64,000 nucleotides of DNA, from positions 35,604 to 99,603 of the forward strand of contig JAJZXJ010000004.1 in NCBI GenBank assembly GCA_021802425.1. Direction: 5' to 3'. Positions 45,002 through 52,856 of the stretch are shown piece by piece (within the stretch, counting starts at the first letter, position 1; the number at the start of each line of letters is the position of its first letter). The notes under the pieces are model-generated. The model worked only from the letters and a program-made list of their open reading frames with translations. It made no database searches and had not been told where the DNA came from. Both the position numbers and the translations under genes were made by a program. The DNA comes from Acidulodesulfobacterium sp021802425 (lineage in GTDB: Bacteria; SZUA-79; Acidulodesulfobacterales; Acidulodesulfobacteraceae).

Positions 45002-46183
45002 ATGACATTAAAAGGTAAAAATATTCTTTTATGTATAACCGGTTCCATTGCCTGCTATAAAAGCGTTGATTTATATAGAGAGCTTAAAAGGGAAGGCGCA
45101 AATGTTAAAATAATAGTCAGCTCGTCCGCCGCCAAATTTATCGCCCCTTATATTTTCGAATCCTTTGGAGAAGATGTTTTTACGGACGATGCTTTTAAGA
45201 GCCCTCTTGCCCATGTCTCGCTTTCCAAATATGCCGATCTGATATTAATTGCCCCGGCTACATTTAACACAATAAATAAACTTGCCGCAGGCATTGCGGA
45301 CACATTAATAACCTTAGTTGTTTCAGCCTCGCAGGATAAACTAAAGGTTCTGGTTCCGGCAATGAATCCAAATATGTTTTCGAACAAAATATTAAAAGAA
45401 AATTTGAACAGGCTGGCTGAACATAATTTTTATCTTATTTCACCGGGAATGGGAAATATGGCCTGCGGCGATTTTGGAGAAGGAAGGTTTCCCGACACTT
45501 CCGACATTATGTTTGAACTTGAATCGGTTTTCAAAGAAAAGACGCTAAAAGGCAGAAGAGTTTTAATAACGGCAGGAGCTACAAGGGAATATCTCGACCC
45601 TGTGAGGTTTCTTTCAAACGCCTCCAGCGGAAAAATGGGTATCAGCCTTGCCAACGAAGCGGTGAAACTCGGTGCGGATGTGTCCTTAATAGCCTTAAAT
45701 ATTGATGCCTCCTGTCAATACATCAATAAAAACATAAGGATAATAAGATGTAAAAGTTTTGCCGATTTAAAAGATGCATTATTGAGCGAATTTAAACGGT
45801 GCGGCATACTTTTGATGGCGGCCGCCGTTTCGGATTATAGCTTTAAAGAAAAAAGCTCAAATAAGATAAAAAAAGGGGACTTAAATCTTAATGTAGAGCT
45901 TGTTCAGAATGAGGATTTGTTGAAGGCTCTGTCCGAAATGAAAAAAGAGGAACAGATAATTTTCGGTTTTGCCGCCGAAACCGATTCCGTGATAGAAAAC
46001 GGAAGGAAAAAACTTATGGAAAAATCATTGGACTATATCTTTATCAACGATGTTTCAAAAAATGTTATAGGCGAAGACGAAAATGAAGGTTTTTTAATAA
46101 ACAAATCAGGCGAAATAAAAAGGTTCGTAAGACAGCTAAAAACCGAACTTGCAGGGAAACTTCTTGCAGAAATACTAAGGTAA
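45002..46183 (+). CDS. coaBC: Bifunctional phosphopantothenoylcysteine decarboxylase/phosphopantothenate-cysteine ligase
   Basis: This enzyme carries out two steps of CoA synthesis. The N-terminal flavin decarboxylase (about 1-185) has GSIACYKS, catalytic His in PLAHVSLS, APATFNTINKLAAGIAD, AMNPNMF and the MACGDFGEGR substrate clamp. The ligase domain has ITAGATREYLDPVRFLSNASSGKMG and GFAAETD. Length (393) is normal. With coaD at 24471 it covers most of the CoA pathway from pantothenate. Confidence 0.96.
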   Translation: MTLKGKNILLCITGSIACYKSVDLYRELKREGANVKIIVSSSAAKFIAPYIFESFGEDVFTDDAFKSPLAHVSLSKYADLILIAPATFNTINKLAAGIADTLITLVVSASQDKLKVLVPAMNPNMFSNKILKENLNRLAEHNFYLISPGMGNMACGDFGEGRFPDTSDIMFELESVFKEKTLKGRRVLITAGATREYLDPVRFLSNASSGKMGISLANEAVKLGADVSLIALNIDASCQYINKNIRIIRCKSFADLKDALLSEFKRCGILLMAAAVSDYSFKEKSSNKIKKGDLNLNVELVQNEDLLKALSEMKKEEQIIFGFAAETDSVIENGRKKLMEKSLDYIFINDVSKNVIGEDENEGFLINKSGEIKRFVRQLKTELAGKLLAEILR

Positions 46184-46238
46184 TAAATTAAGGACAAGTC
46201 CCTGCATTTTATATTTCTTTTATCCACTTAAAACCGTT

Positions 46239-47159
46239 ATGAATAAATCAGGCAGATTCCAATATATATGGATTGGCTTTTTGACATTTTTTACGATTTT
46301 TGGATTTGCCGTAAATAGCCTGCTTGCGCGGGTAGCGTTAGATAAAAATGCGATAACCCCCGTATTTTATAGCTCACTCCGCCTTGGAAGCGGAGCGCTT
46401 ATTCTTTTTTTATTGGTATTCCATAAAAAAAATCAGCTTCCAAAGCCGAAATACTTATCCGCATTTGCCTTATTTGCTTATGCGTTCTGTTTTTCCGTCG
46501 GTTATGTTTTTGTCGGCGTGGCGGTCGGAGCGCTTCTGTTGTTTTCTGCAGTCCAATTTACGATAATAGGAAATGCGGTGTTTATCTATAAAGAAAGACT
46601 TAATATATTGCAAATATTAGGGGTGATAATTGCGATGGCCGGCTTTGTCTTGTTTGTATATAAAGGCTTAAATGTTCCCCAAAATATTATCGGATATTTT
46701 GGAGCCGTTATGATGATTATTTCAGGAATAGCATGGGGAATTTATACGCTAAAAGGCAAATTTGAAAAACAGTATGTATTAAGAACTGCGTCAAACTTCG
46801 TTTATTCATTAATTTATTTTATACCCTTTATCGTCATATTTGCTTTTCTAAAAAATGGTTTTATCAACGAAAAATTTATTAATACGCCGTATGTATATTT
46901 GCATCCCATAATTTACGGTATTTTATCGGGAGCTATATTTTCGGCCCTTTTCTATGTAATATGGTATAAGGTGGTAATAAAATTATCCCGCGTTTTAGCA
47001 TCGTCGGTTCAATTATTAGCGCCCGTTATAGCCGCATTTTTAGGAATAATATTTTTAAACGAAAAAATATCATATACCTTTATAATTTCTTCTATTTTAA
47101 TCTTAGGAGGCATTATACTTGTAATAATAAAGGAAAAAACTGCGGAAGCGCAAGAATAA
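46239..47159 (+). CDS. EamA-family (DMT) transporter
   Basis: The 306-residue protein has ten predicted membrane helices arranged as two five-helix EamA repeats, with the typical second-half end LLAPVIAAFLGIIFLNEK. Members export amino acids or other small metabolites. The substrate is unknown. No Shine-Dalgarno is seen; the gene stands alone before the tnpB remnant. Confidence 0.85.
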   Translation: MNKSGRFQYIWIGFLTFFTIFGFAVNSLLARVALDKNAITPVFYSSLRLGSGALILFLLVFHKKNQLPKPKYLSAFALFAYAFCFSVGYVFVGVAVGALLLFSAVQFTIIGNAVFIYKERLNILQILGVIIAMAGFVLFVYKGLNVPQNIIGYFGAVMMIISGIAWGIYTLKGKFEKQYVLRTASNFVYSLIYFIPFIVIFAFLKNGFINEKFINTPYVYLHPIIYGILSGAIFSALFYVIWYKVVIKLSRVLASSVQLLAPVIAAFLGIIFLNEKISYTFIISSILILGGIILVIIKEKTAEAQE

Positions 47160-47280
47160 ATTTGACAAAAACCCTATAGTAACCACTCCCCTGGCGGCAG
47201 CTGCGGTCAAGAGCCGCAAGACTAATCTAACCGATTGCCGGCCGATTTCGGCTTGCAGGTAAAATTAATTTTAGGACAAT

Positions 47281-48025
47281 CTGCGAAATCCTCTCCTTTT
47301 TAAAGGGGAGATATGCAAAAGTATATCTTTTGCGGCAATCACTTACGGCACGGACACGGGTAATCCCATAAGCGTTAAGGTTGAAAATCCTAAATACTTA
47401 ATAAAATCTTCGGATAAACTTAAAAAGCTCAACCGGCAGTTTGCCAAGAAAACGAAAGGCTCAAAAAATAAAGTTAAATTCAGAAAAAGATTGTCTGCGT
47501 TGCATGAAAAAGTAAGCAACCAGCGTAAAGATTTTCAGCATAAGTTGTCTTTAAAGACGGTAAGCGATAGCCAAGTTATCGTCCTCGAAGACTTAAATAT
47601 TAAGGGAATGGTTAAGAACAGGCATTTATCTAAGTCTATTCAAGACGCATCATGGGGTATGTTTGCGGGACAGCTTGCATATAAAGCAGATTGGCTACGG
47701 TCGAGAGATTTTAAAGGTCAACAGGTTCTACCCATCGAGTAAGAGATGTAATAAATGCGGATATATTAAGCAAGACCTGCGGTTATCCGATAGGACTTGG
47801 ACTTGTGAAGGCTGCAATACCGTCATTGACAGGGACGATAACGCGTCTTTTAACCTTTTCCTCGAAGGGTTCAAATTAAAGGTAGGGCGGGTATCGCCCG
47901 AACCGGCTTGTTGCGAGCCGACGCCTGCGGAGTATGCTCCGGCGGGTATGCAAAATATCGCATATAGCCGTCATACGTCGAAACAGGAAGCTCATCGATT
48001 TATCGATGAGTGGTTCACAAGCTAA
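47281..48025 (+). pseudogene. Decayed tnpB (IS200/IS605 family)
   Basis: The N-terminal half of TnpB is missing. The remnant starts at a degenerate RuvC-I region (GTDTGNPISVKV for the usual GxDxG), then matches TnpB: KLKKLNRQFAKKTKGSKNK, SALHEKVSNQRKDFQHKLS, IVLEDLNIKGMVKNR (RuvC-II Glu), SIQDASWGMF. One extra base near 47695 shifts frame; in the next frame the protein continues GREILKVNRFYPSSKRC, with zinc Cys pairs CNKCG and CEGC and DRDDNASFNL (RuvC-III Asp). The element's right-end hairpin is intact at 47991. No tnpA is present. The stretch 47160-47280 holds only short GC-rich inverted repeats. Confidence 0.88.
47988..48019 (+). ncRNA. IS200/IS605 right-end hairpin (possible omega-RNA 3' end)
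   Basis: CTCATCGAT and ATCGATGAG pair around TT, flanked by GAAG and TGGTTCAC. This is the usual end of an IS605-type element, where TnpB guide RNAs finish just before the element boundary. The guide, if made, would read into 48020 onward. With tnpB broken, function is doubtful. Confidence 0.55.
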
Positions 48026-48457
48026 TCAGCCAATCACTATATCTTCCGAAACCGGAGCCGAATTTTTATCCGGCATCAGGTAGCTTTTAACATCTACGAC
48101 ATTTTCGGGGCCGTTGCCCTTTACCGAAAGGATTACATAAGAATAATATGGCCAGGAGGCGTTTATATCGAAACTTGAGGGTATTGCAGGGTGGTTGGGA
48201 TGTGAATGATAAAAGCCTATAATTTCCAGATTTTCCTTTCTTGAAATTTTATCCATTTCAAGCATATCTTTCGGTTCGATTTCAAAGCTGTCCCATGCTA
48301 TTTTTCCAAAGCGGTTTTCGGCCGGATAAACCTTTACGATTACTTTATCGTCTCCCTCGAGCCTTCCTAAAAGCCCCCCGCATGCTTCGTACGGAAAAAT
48401 TTCTGCGGCATGTTTTTTTATAATTTTAAGTTCGGTTTTTGGAATTATTATAGCCAT
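48026..48457 (-). CDS. JAMM/MPN metalloprotease (Mec+/HcyD-like)
   Basis: From the ATG at 48457 the protein has 143 residues. The JAMM zinc motif is complete: E24, then H84-x-H86-P with S94 and D97 (HSHPNHPAIPSSFD). Relatives cut peptides after the Gly-Gly of small sulfur carriers: Mec+ frees cysteine from CysO in Mycobacterium and HcyD trims HcyS in Wolinella. It ends the SAM-riboswitch operon that also encodes a ThiS-type carrier with an internal Gly-Gly, so I infer it processes that carrier. The alternative TTG start at 48475 lacks a ribosome site. Confidence 0.88.
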   Translation of the reverse strand: MAIIIPKTELKIIKKHAAEIFPYEACGGLLGRLEGDDKVIVKVYPAENRFGKIAWDSFEIEPKDMLEMDKISRKENLEIIGFYHSHPNHPAIPSSFDINASWPYYSYVILSVKGNGPENVVDVKSYLMPDKNSAPVSEDIVIG

Positions 48458-48501
48458 AAAAATAAAATAAAACAATATAAAAAATATTATGAGTTATAAA
48501 T

Positions 48502-49422
48502 CTATAAGTCGGCAAAAACTCTTGTAGAAAGGTATCTTGAACCGGTGTCGGGCAATACGGTAGCAAAATTCCCACTGTATTTGCCGGCAAGTTTATAGAT
48601 GCCGTACACATTTGCTCCCGAAGAAAATCCGCATAAAAGACCTTCCTCTTTAATGATCCTTTTAAGCATTGTATAGCTTCCTTCGGTATCGACCTTTATA
48701 AAATCGTCTATAATTTTATTATGGTTAAAACCATCGAAATTAAATGAATAGTTATATTTCCAGCCCTCTATACCGTGCATTTCATTGTCGGGAACTACGG
48801 CTATAACCTTAATTTTATCGTTATATTCCTTAAGTCTTTTCCCCACGCCTAATATCGTTCCGCCCGTGCCGATGCCGGTCGCAAAATAATCGATATTTCC
48901 GCCGGTTTGGTTAAGAAGCTCCACTCCCGTTGTTTCGTAATGCGCCAGCGGATTACACGGGTTATTATACTGGTCAGGCATGTAATATAAATCTTTGCCT
49001 CCCCTTGCGTATTCTTCCATCGACCTTTTTATTGCGCCGTCGTGGCTTTCTTCCGCGGGGGTAAGTATTAATTCCGATCCAAAAAGCTGCATAACCTTTT
49101 TTCTTTCCTCGCTCATATTGGAAGGGGCGTAAATTTTAACCTTAATTCCCAAAAACGCGCCTATCATAGCGTATGAAATTCCCGTATTGCCCGAAGAAGA
49201 ATCGATTATGGTCATATTGTCTTTTAAAAGTCCCTTTTCAAGAGCATTTTTTATCATATATAATGCAGGCCTGTCTTTGACGGAACCGCCGGGATTAAGG
49301 CTTTCTAATTTTGCGTATAATTTCGAACCCGCCTTCGGATTAATTATTTTATTCAGTAAAACCGCACCTGTGCCGCCTATATTCGATAGGGAGCTAAACA
49401 GATAAGGATTATTTTTTTCCAT
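48502..49422 (-). CDS. Cysteine synthase-like PLP enzyme (CysK/CysM family)
   Basis: From the ATG at 49422, which overlaps tusA by 14 bases, the protein has 306 residues. The PLP Lys is K49 in LNPGGSVKDRPA; SSSGNTGISYAMIG binds substrate, and GIGTGGTILGVGKRLKE binds the PLP phosphate. Such enzymes add sulfur to O-acetyl- or O-phosphoserine. With TusA, E1, carrier and JAMM protease in the operon, the sulfur donor may be a carrier thiocarboxylate, as for CysM/CysO. The operon's SAM-riboswitch leaves a cystathionine-type reaction open. Confidence 0.88.
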   Translation of the reverse strand: MEKNNPYLFSSLSNIGGTGAVLLNKIINPKAGSKLYAKLESLNPGGSVKDRPALYMIKNALEKGLLKDNMTIIDSSSGNTGISYAMIGAFLGIKVKIYAPSNMSEERKKVMQLFGSELILTPAEESHDGAIKRSMEEYARGGKDLYYMPDQYNNPCNPLAHYETTGVELLNQTGGNIDYFATGIGTGGTILGVGKRLKEYNDKIKVIAVVPDNEMHGIEGWKYNYSFNFDGFNHNKIIDDFIKVDTEGSYTMLKRIIKEEGLLCGFSSGANVYGIYKLAGKYSGNFATVLPDTGSRYLSTRVFADL

Positions 49423-49657
49423 CTTTTTCGACGATAATTTCATAATCGGTATCGTTAATTTTATTAATGGATAGGACTTTATGTCCCTGTTCCTCCATAG
49501 AGCGTGGGACATTTCTTATGGCGGGTTCATAATCGACAATAACCCTTAAAATTTCCCCTTTTTTCATCTTTTCTAAAGCAAGTTTGGATTTTACGAATGT
49601 AAAGGGGCAAATTTCTCCTTTTATATTTAATTCGTTATTACTGTTATATTCCGGCAT
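49409..49657 (-). CDS. TusA/SirA-family sulfur-transfer protein
   Basis: The 82-residue protein has the family's Cys-Pro motif GEICPFTFVKSKLALEKMKKG near residues 14-34 (here in part), with one catalytic Cys. TusA-like proteins carry persulfide sulfur. Its place between the E1 and the cysteine synthase-like gene suggests delivery of sulfur to the adenylated carrier. AGGAG precedes the ATG; the gap to the E1 gene is 4 bases. Confidence 0.87.
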   Translation of the reverse strand: MPEYNSNNELNIKGEICPFTFVKSKLALEKMKKGEILRVIVDYEPAIRNVPRSMEEQGHKVLSINKINDTDYEIIVEKDGKK

Positions 49658-49661
49658 TTAA

Positions 49662-50471
49662 TTAATTCTCCTTTCTAAATTCACAAAAATCTTCATAATC
49701 TATCAAATCAAAAACGCTGGGGGACTCCCCGCATAACGGGCAGGTTCTGTCCTGCCTGAGTTTCATCTCGGTAAATTTCATATCTAATGCGTCATAGATT
49801 AAAAGTCTGCCGTTCAAGGTTTGGCCGACGCCAAGAATAATTTTTATAGCCTCGTTTGCCTGAATTGCGCCGACTACCCCGGGAAGAACTCCCAAGACCC
49901 CTGCCTCCTGACAGCTCGGAACCAAACCGGGGGGAGGGGGCGACGGAAACAAGCATCTGTAGCAGGGCCCTTCCTCCGGCAAAAATACTGTTGCCTGTCC
50001 GTCAAATCTGAATATCGAACCGTAAACAAGGGGTTTTCTCATAAAATGGCAGGCATCGTTTATTAAATATCTTGTCGGAAAGTTATCGGTGGCATCTATT
50101 ATTACATCATAATCTTTTATTAAACCCTTTATGTTTTCCGAACTAATCTTTTCCTTATAAGTTACGACATTAACATCGGGGTTAATCCTTGCGATAGAAT
50201 CTTTTGCAGAGTCCACTTTGTACCTTCCCACATCTGCCGTGCCGTGCCATATTTGCCTTTGAAGATTAGACAGATCAACCGTATCGAAATCTACGATACC
50301 GAGTGTTCCGATTCCTGCAGCGCCCAGATAATATCCGCAAGGAGCGCCGAGCCCTCCCGCTCCGATCAATAACACCTTTGAGGATAGTAATTTTATCTGC
50401 CCCTCGCCGCCCACCTCAGGCAATATTATATGTCTTGCATATCTTTTAATCTGTTCTTCGGTAAATTCCAA
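49662..50471 (-). CDS. ThiF/MoeB-type E1 adenylyltransferase (HcyF-like)
   Basis: This enzyme activates the C-terminal Gly of a ubiquitin-like sulfur carrier with ATP. The 269-residue protein starts at TTG, with GGAGG ten bases upstream. It has GAGGLGAP (nucleotide binding), the NLQRQIW loop, DATDNFPTRYLIND, and zinc Cys pairs CYRCLFP and CPLCG. There is a Cys in the crossover loop (PSCQEAGVLG) at the place of the catalytic Cys. No rhodanese domain is fused. Operon position favours the neighbouring carrier as partner. Confidence 0.92.
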   Translation of the reverse strand: MEFTEEQIKRYARHIILPEVGGEGQIKLLSSKVLLIGAGGLGAPCGYYLGAAGIGTLGIVDFDTVDLSNLQRQIWHGTADVGRYKVDSAKDSIARINPDVNVVTYKEKISSENIKGLIKDYDVIIDATDNFPTRYLINDACHFMRKPLVYGSIFRFDGQATVFLPEEGPCYRCLFPSPPPPGLVPSCQEAGVLGVLPGVVGAIQANEAIKIILGVGQTLNGRLLIYDALDMKFTEMKLRQDRTCPLCGESPSVFDLIDYEDFCEFRKEN

Positions 50472-50503
50472 AATATTATATCCTCCGTTAAATTTTGCAT
50501 TAG

Positions 50504-51019
50504 TTATTCTACCACATCGAGAACAATGGGTTCCACCGTTACGCCTTTTGATTCCAAAAATTTGACGGCTTTTTCTATCTCCCGGGGTTCGCCTTCTATC
50601 TCTATAGCAATTATTCCTATATCGTTCGAAATACTTGCGCTTCTTATATTCGTAATAACATTGTAATTTTTACCTGCAAGATAGATTAACGGTTCTTTAA
50701 TAGCTTCCTGTGGATAGTTAAGATAAAATTTTTTCTTTTCGGCTGCGCCTCCCGCAATTGCAGGAATTATGGAAATCGTGTCCCCGTCTTGAACTTTTGA
50801 ATTTATGCTGTCTATAAATCTGATATCCTCATCGTTAAGATAAACATTAACAAATCTCCTAACCTGGTCATTCTGTTCGCATATTCTTTCTTTAATACCC
50901 GCAAAATTTTTTTCAAGGTCGTTTATTATTTCGATAATGGTTGAACCGTTAGAATCAACCTCCGCTTTTCCGTTAGTTAAAGACCTTAAAGGTGTTGGTA
51001 TCCTGACTTTTACTGGCAT
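50504..51019 (-). CDS. ThiS/MoaD-type sulfur carrier fused to a NIL domain, with internal Gly-Gly-Ala
   Basis: Residues 1-91 form a MoaD/ThiS beta-grasp domain ending IIPAIAGG (G90-G91). Normal carriers end at this Gly-Gly. Here A92 and ~80 more residues follow, forming a NIL-type ligand-binding domain (about 96-171), as found next to methionine transport and homocysteine genes. To be thiocarboxylated the chain must be cut after G91, which fits the JAMM protease downstream. HcyS of Wolinella also carries Ala after Gly-Gly. GGAGG precedes the ATG. Confidence 0.85.
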   Translation of the reverse strand: MPVKVRIPTPLRSLTNGKAEVDSNGSTIIEIINDLEKNFAGIKERICEQNDQVRRFVNVYLNDEDIRFIDSINSKVQDGDTISIIPAIAGGAAEKKKFYLNYPQEAIKEPLIYLAGKNYNVITNIRSASISNDIGIIAIEIEGEPREIEKAVKFLESKGVTVEPIVLDVVE

Positions 51020-51119
51020 TTAATCCTCCCGCTATGATAATTATAAATTATTATTATTATTTATGATAAGAATTTTTTATTTTATACTTTTTTCTAAAAT
51101 TTAAATAATTTAAGTTCTT

Positions 51120-52364
51120 TTAGCTTTTACCCCTGATTTTAGCAAGCACCTTTTCGAATTCTTCCAAATTTGCATCGATAGTTGCCGGTTCTTTCAGCTT
51201 TCCGTTAATTGCCTCCAGCGTTTTTAAGCCGTTGCCCGTTATGGCAAGAACCGTAGTTTCATTCTTATTGATGTAACCCTTGTCTATCAGCTTTTTTGCC
51301 ACGGCAACAGTGACGCCGCCGGCGGTTTCGGTAAATATTCCTTCCGTTTTGGCCAGAAGCTTCATCCCTTCGACGATTTCATCATCCGTTGCATCCTCGC
51401 CGTATCCCCCTGTTTTACTCATAAGGTCAGAGGCATAATATCCGTCGGCAGGGTTGCCTATTGCAAGAGATTTTGCTATCGTGTCCGGGGTTTTAACCGG
51501 CTTGATGAATTCCCTTTTTTCTTTGACGGCGGCGGTTATCGGGTTGCATCCCGCAGCCTGAGCGCCAAAAATTTTGGTATGCGGCTTTTCTTTTAGCAGG
51601 CCGCAATATTCGAATTCGTCTATTGCCTTTCCAACCTTTGTAATTAAAGAACCTCCAGCCATAGGAACAACCACATTATCCGGCGCTTTAAAGCCGAGCT
51701 GTTCAAGCATTTCGAAAGTAAGCGATTTTGAACCTTCGGCATAATACGGCCTTAAATTGATATTGACAAAACCCCAGTTATGTTTTCCCGCAATTTCCGT
51801 GCAAAGCCTGTTGACCTTGTCATAACTCCCTTCAATTTTAACCAAATTGGTGTCGTAAATCAAAGTCCCCAAAACCTTTCCGATTTCAAGGTTTGAAGGA
51901 ATAAATACAAAACTTTCGTAACTTGCCGACGCCGCCAAAGCCGCAACCGCGTTGGCAAGATTTCCCGTCGAAGCGCATGCCACAACCTTAAAGCCAAATT
52001 CTTTAGCTTTGGCTATCGCAACAGACACAACCCTGTCTTTAAAGGATAATGTAGGGAAATTTACGGCATCGTTTTTGACATATAATTCCTTAACGCCTAA
52101 TTCCTTTGCAAGATTATCCGCTTTCACAAGAGGGGTATAGCCCACATTTTTGCCTATTTTGATTTCCCCTTTTATAGGGAGCAGTTCGCGATAACGCCAC
52201 ATATTCGGTTCCCTGGATTTAATCTTATCTATGCTGATCTGTTTTTTAATTCCGTCATAATCGTAATCTACCTCAAGCGGCCCGAAGCAGTAATCGCAAA
52301 CATAAAGCGGGCTGTCGGGGTATTCTTTGCCGCATTCGCGGCATTTTAAGCCTTTAACGAACAT
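51120..52364 (-). CDS. thrC: Threonine synthase-like PLP enzyme
   Basis: ThrC turns O-phosphohomoserine into threonine. The 414-residue protein has an N-terminal zinc ribbon (C8, C11, C23, C26), the PLP Lys K109 in PTLSFKDR (most ThrC proteins read PTGSFKDRG), ACASTGNLANAVAALAA and a C-terminal TGNGLKT. It is the first gene after the SAM-I riboswitch and heads an operon of sulfur-carrier genes, which is odd for a threonine enzyme. It may instead use O-phosphohomoserine and carrier-bound sulfur to make homocysteine; this is inference. GGAGAG precedes the ATG. The 100 bases to the next gene are AT-rich. Confidence 0.85.
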   Translation of the reverse strand: MFVKGLKCRECGKEYPDSPLYVCDYCFGPLEVDYDYDGIKKQISIDKIKSREPNMWRYRELLPIKGEIKIGKNVGYTPLVKADNLAKELGVKELYVKNDAVNFPTLSFKDRVVSVAIAKAKEFGFKVVACASTGNLANAVAALAASASYESFVFIPSNLEIGKVLGTLIYDTNLVKIEGSYDKVNRLCTEIAGKHNWGFVNINLRPYYAEGSKSLTFEMLEQLGFKAPDNVVVPMAGGSLITKVGKAIDEFEYCGLLKEKPHTKIFGAQAAGCNPITAAVKEKREFIKPVKTPDTIAKSLAIGNPADGYYASDLMSKTGGYGEDATDDEIVEGMKLLAKTEGIFTETAGGVTVAVAKKLIDKGYINKNETTVLAITGNGLKTLEAINGKLKEPATIDANLEEFEKVLAKIRGKS

Positions 52365-52465
52365 TTTCTCTCCTTCTTTTAAGTTGTTTTATTTAAGCTG
52401 TTTATTTTTATTCTTTGAGCTATATGTTTTAAGCTATAAGCTATGTGACGAAATACCGGATTAAA

Positions 52466-52512
52466 ACTAAAAACCCCTTCTTCCGGATGAATACAGAAGA
52501 AGGGGTTTTTTT
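52466..52512 (-). terminator. Riboswitch-controlled intrinsic terminator
   Basis: On the minus strand AACCCCTTCTTC pairs with GAAGAAGGGGTT around a 12-base loop, followed by a short U-rich tract. It lies between the SAM-I aptamer and the threonine synthase-like gene, the standard place for the expression platform. Confidence 0.85.
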
Positions 52513-52523
52513 AAACTCTTTTC

Positions 52524-52628
52524 TTCTTATCTTCCAGGAATTAACCTGCGGGAATTAGCACCGACTTCCAACTGCTATCGGTTGCTGCGGTTTCAAACGG
52601 GCCCGGCCCTCCACCGCTCTTGATAAGA
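52524..52628 (-). promoter_or_regulatory. SAM-I riboswitch (S-box) aptamer
   Basis: Read on the minus strand it has CTTATCAAGAGCGGTGGAGG at the 5' side, a GGCCC...GTTTGAAACC arm, GCAGCAACC, GGTGCTAATTCCCGC and a closing GAAGATAAG that pairs with the first bases (P1 CTTATC/GATAAG). These are the conserved blocks of the S-box that turns genes off when S-adenosylmethionine is high. It controls methionine and sulfur genes in nearly all known cases. Confidence 0.95.
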
Positions 52629-52856
52629 AACAAATTTATATATAAATATAAAAAGATCTATTGTTTATTAATATTAAAATGTTATCGGCTAATAAACATA
52701 TTTTATAATGTATAACATTATTTATAAAGAATGTCAATATAAAATTGCCAAAAAATGGCAAATATAATTTACATGGAGGTAAAAAATAAATTATAATGAA
52801 ATTTAATAGGCAAAATTACTTATAAATTATTTAAGAGATTTTTAAAAGGGAATAAA

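Noticed and set aside
49423..49512. 30-residue extension of the cysteine synthase-like protein
   Set aside because: It lies in the tusA coding sequence, has no ribosome site and no family match.
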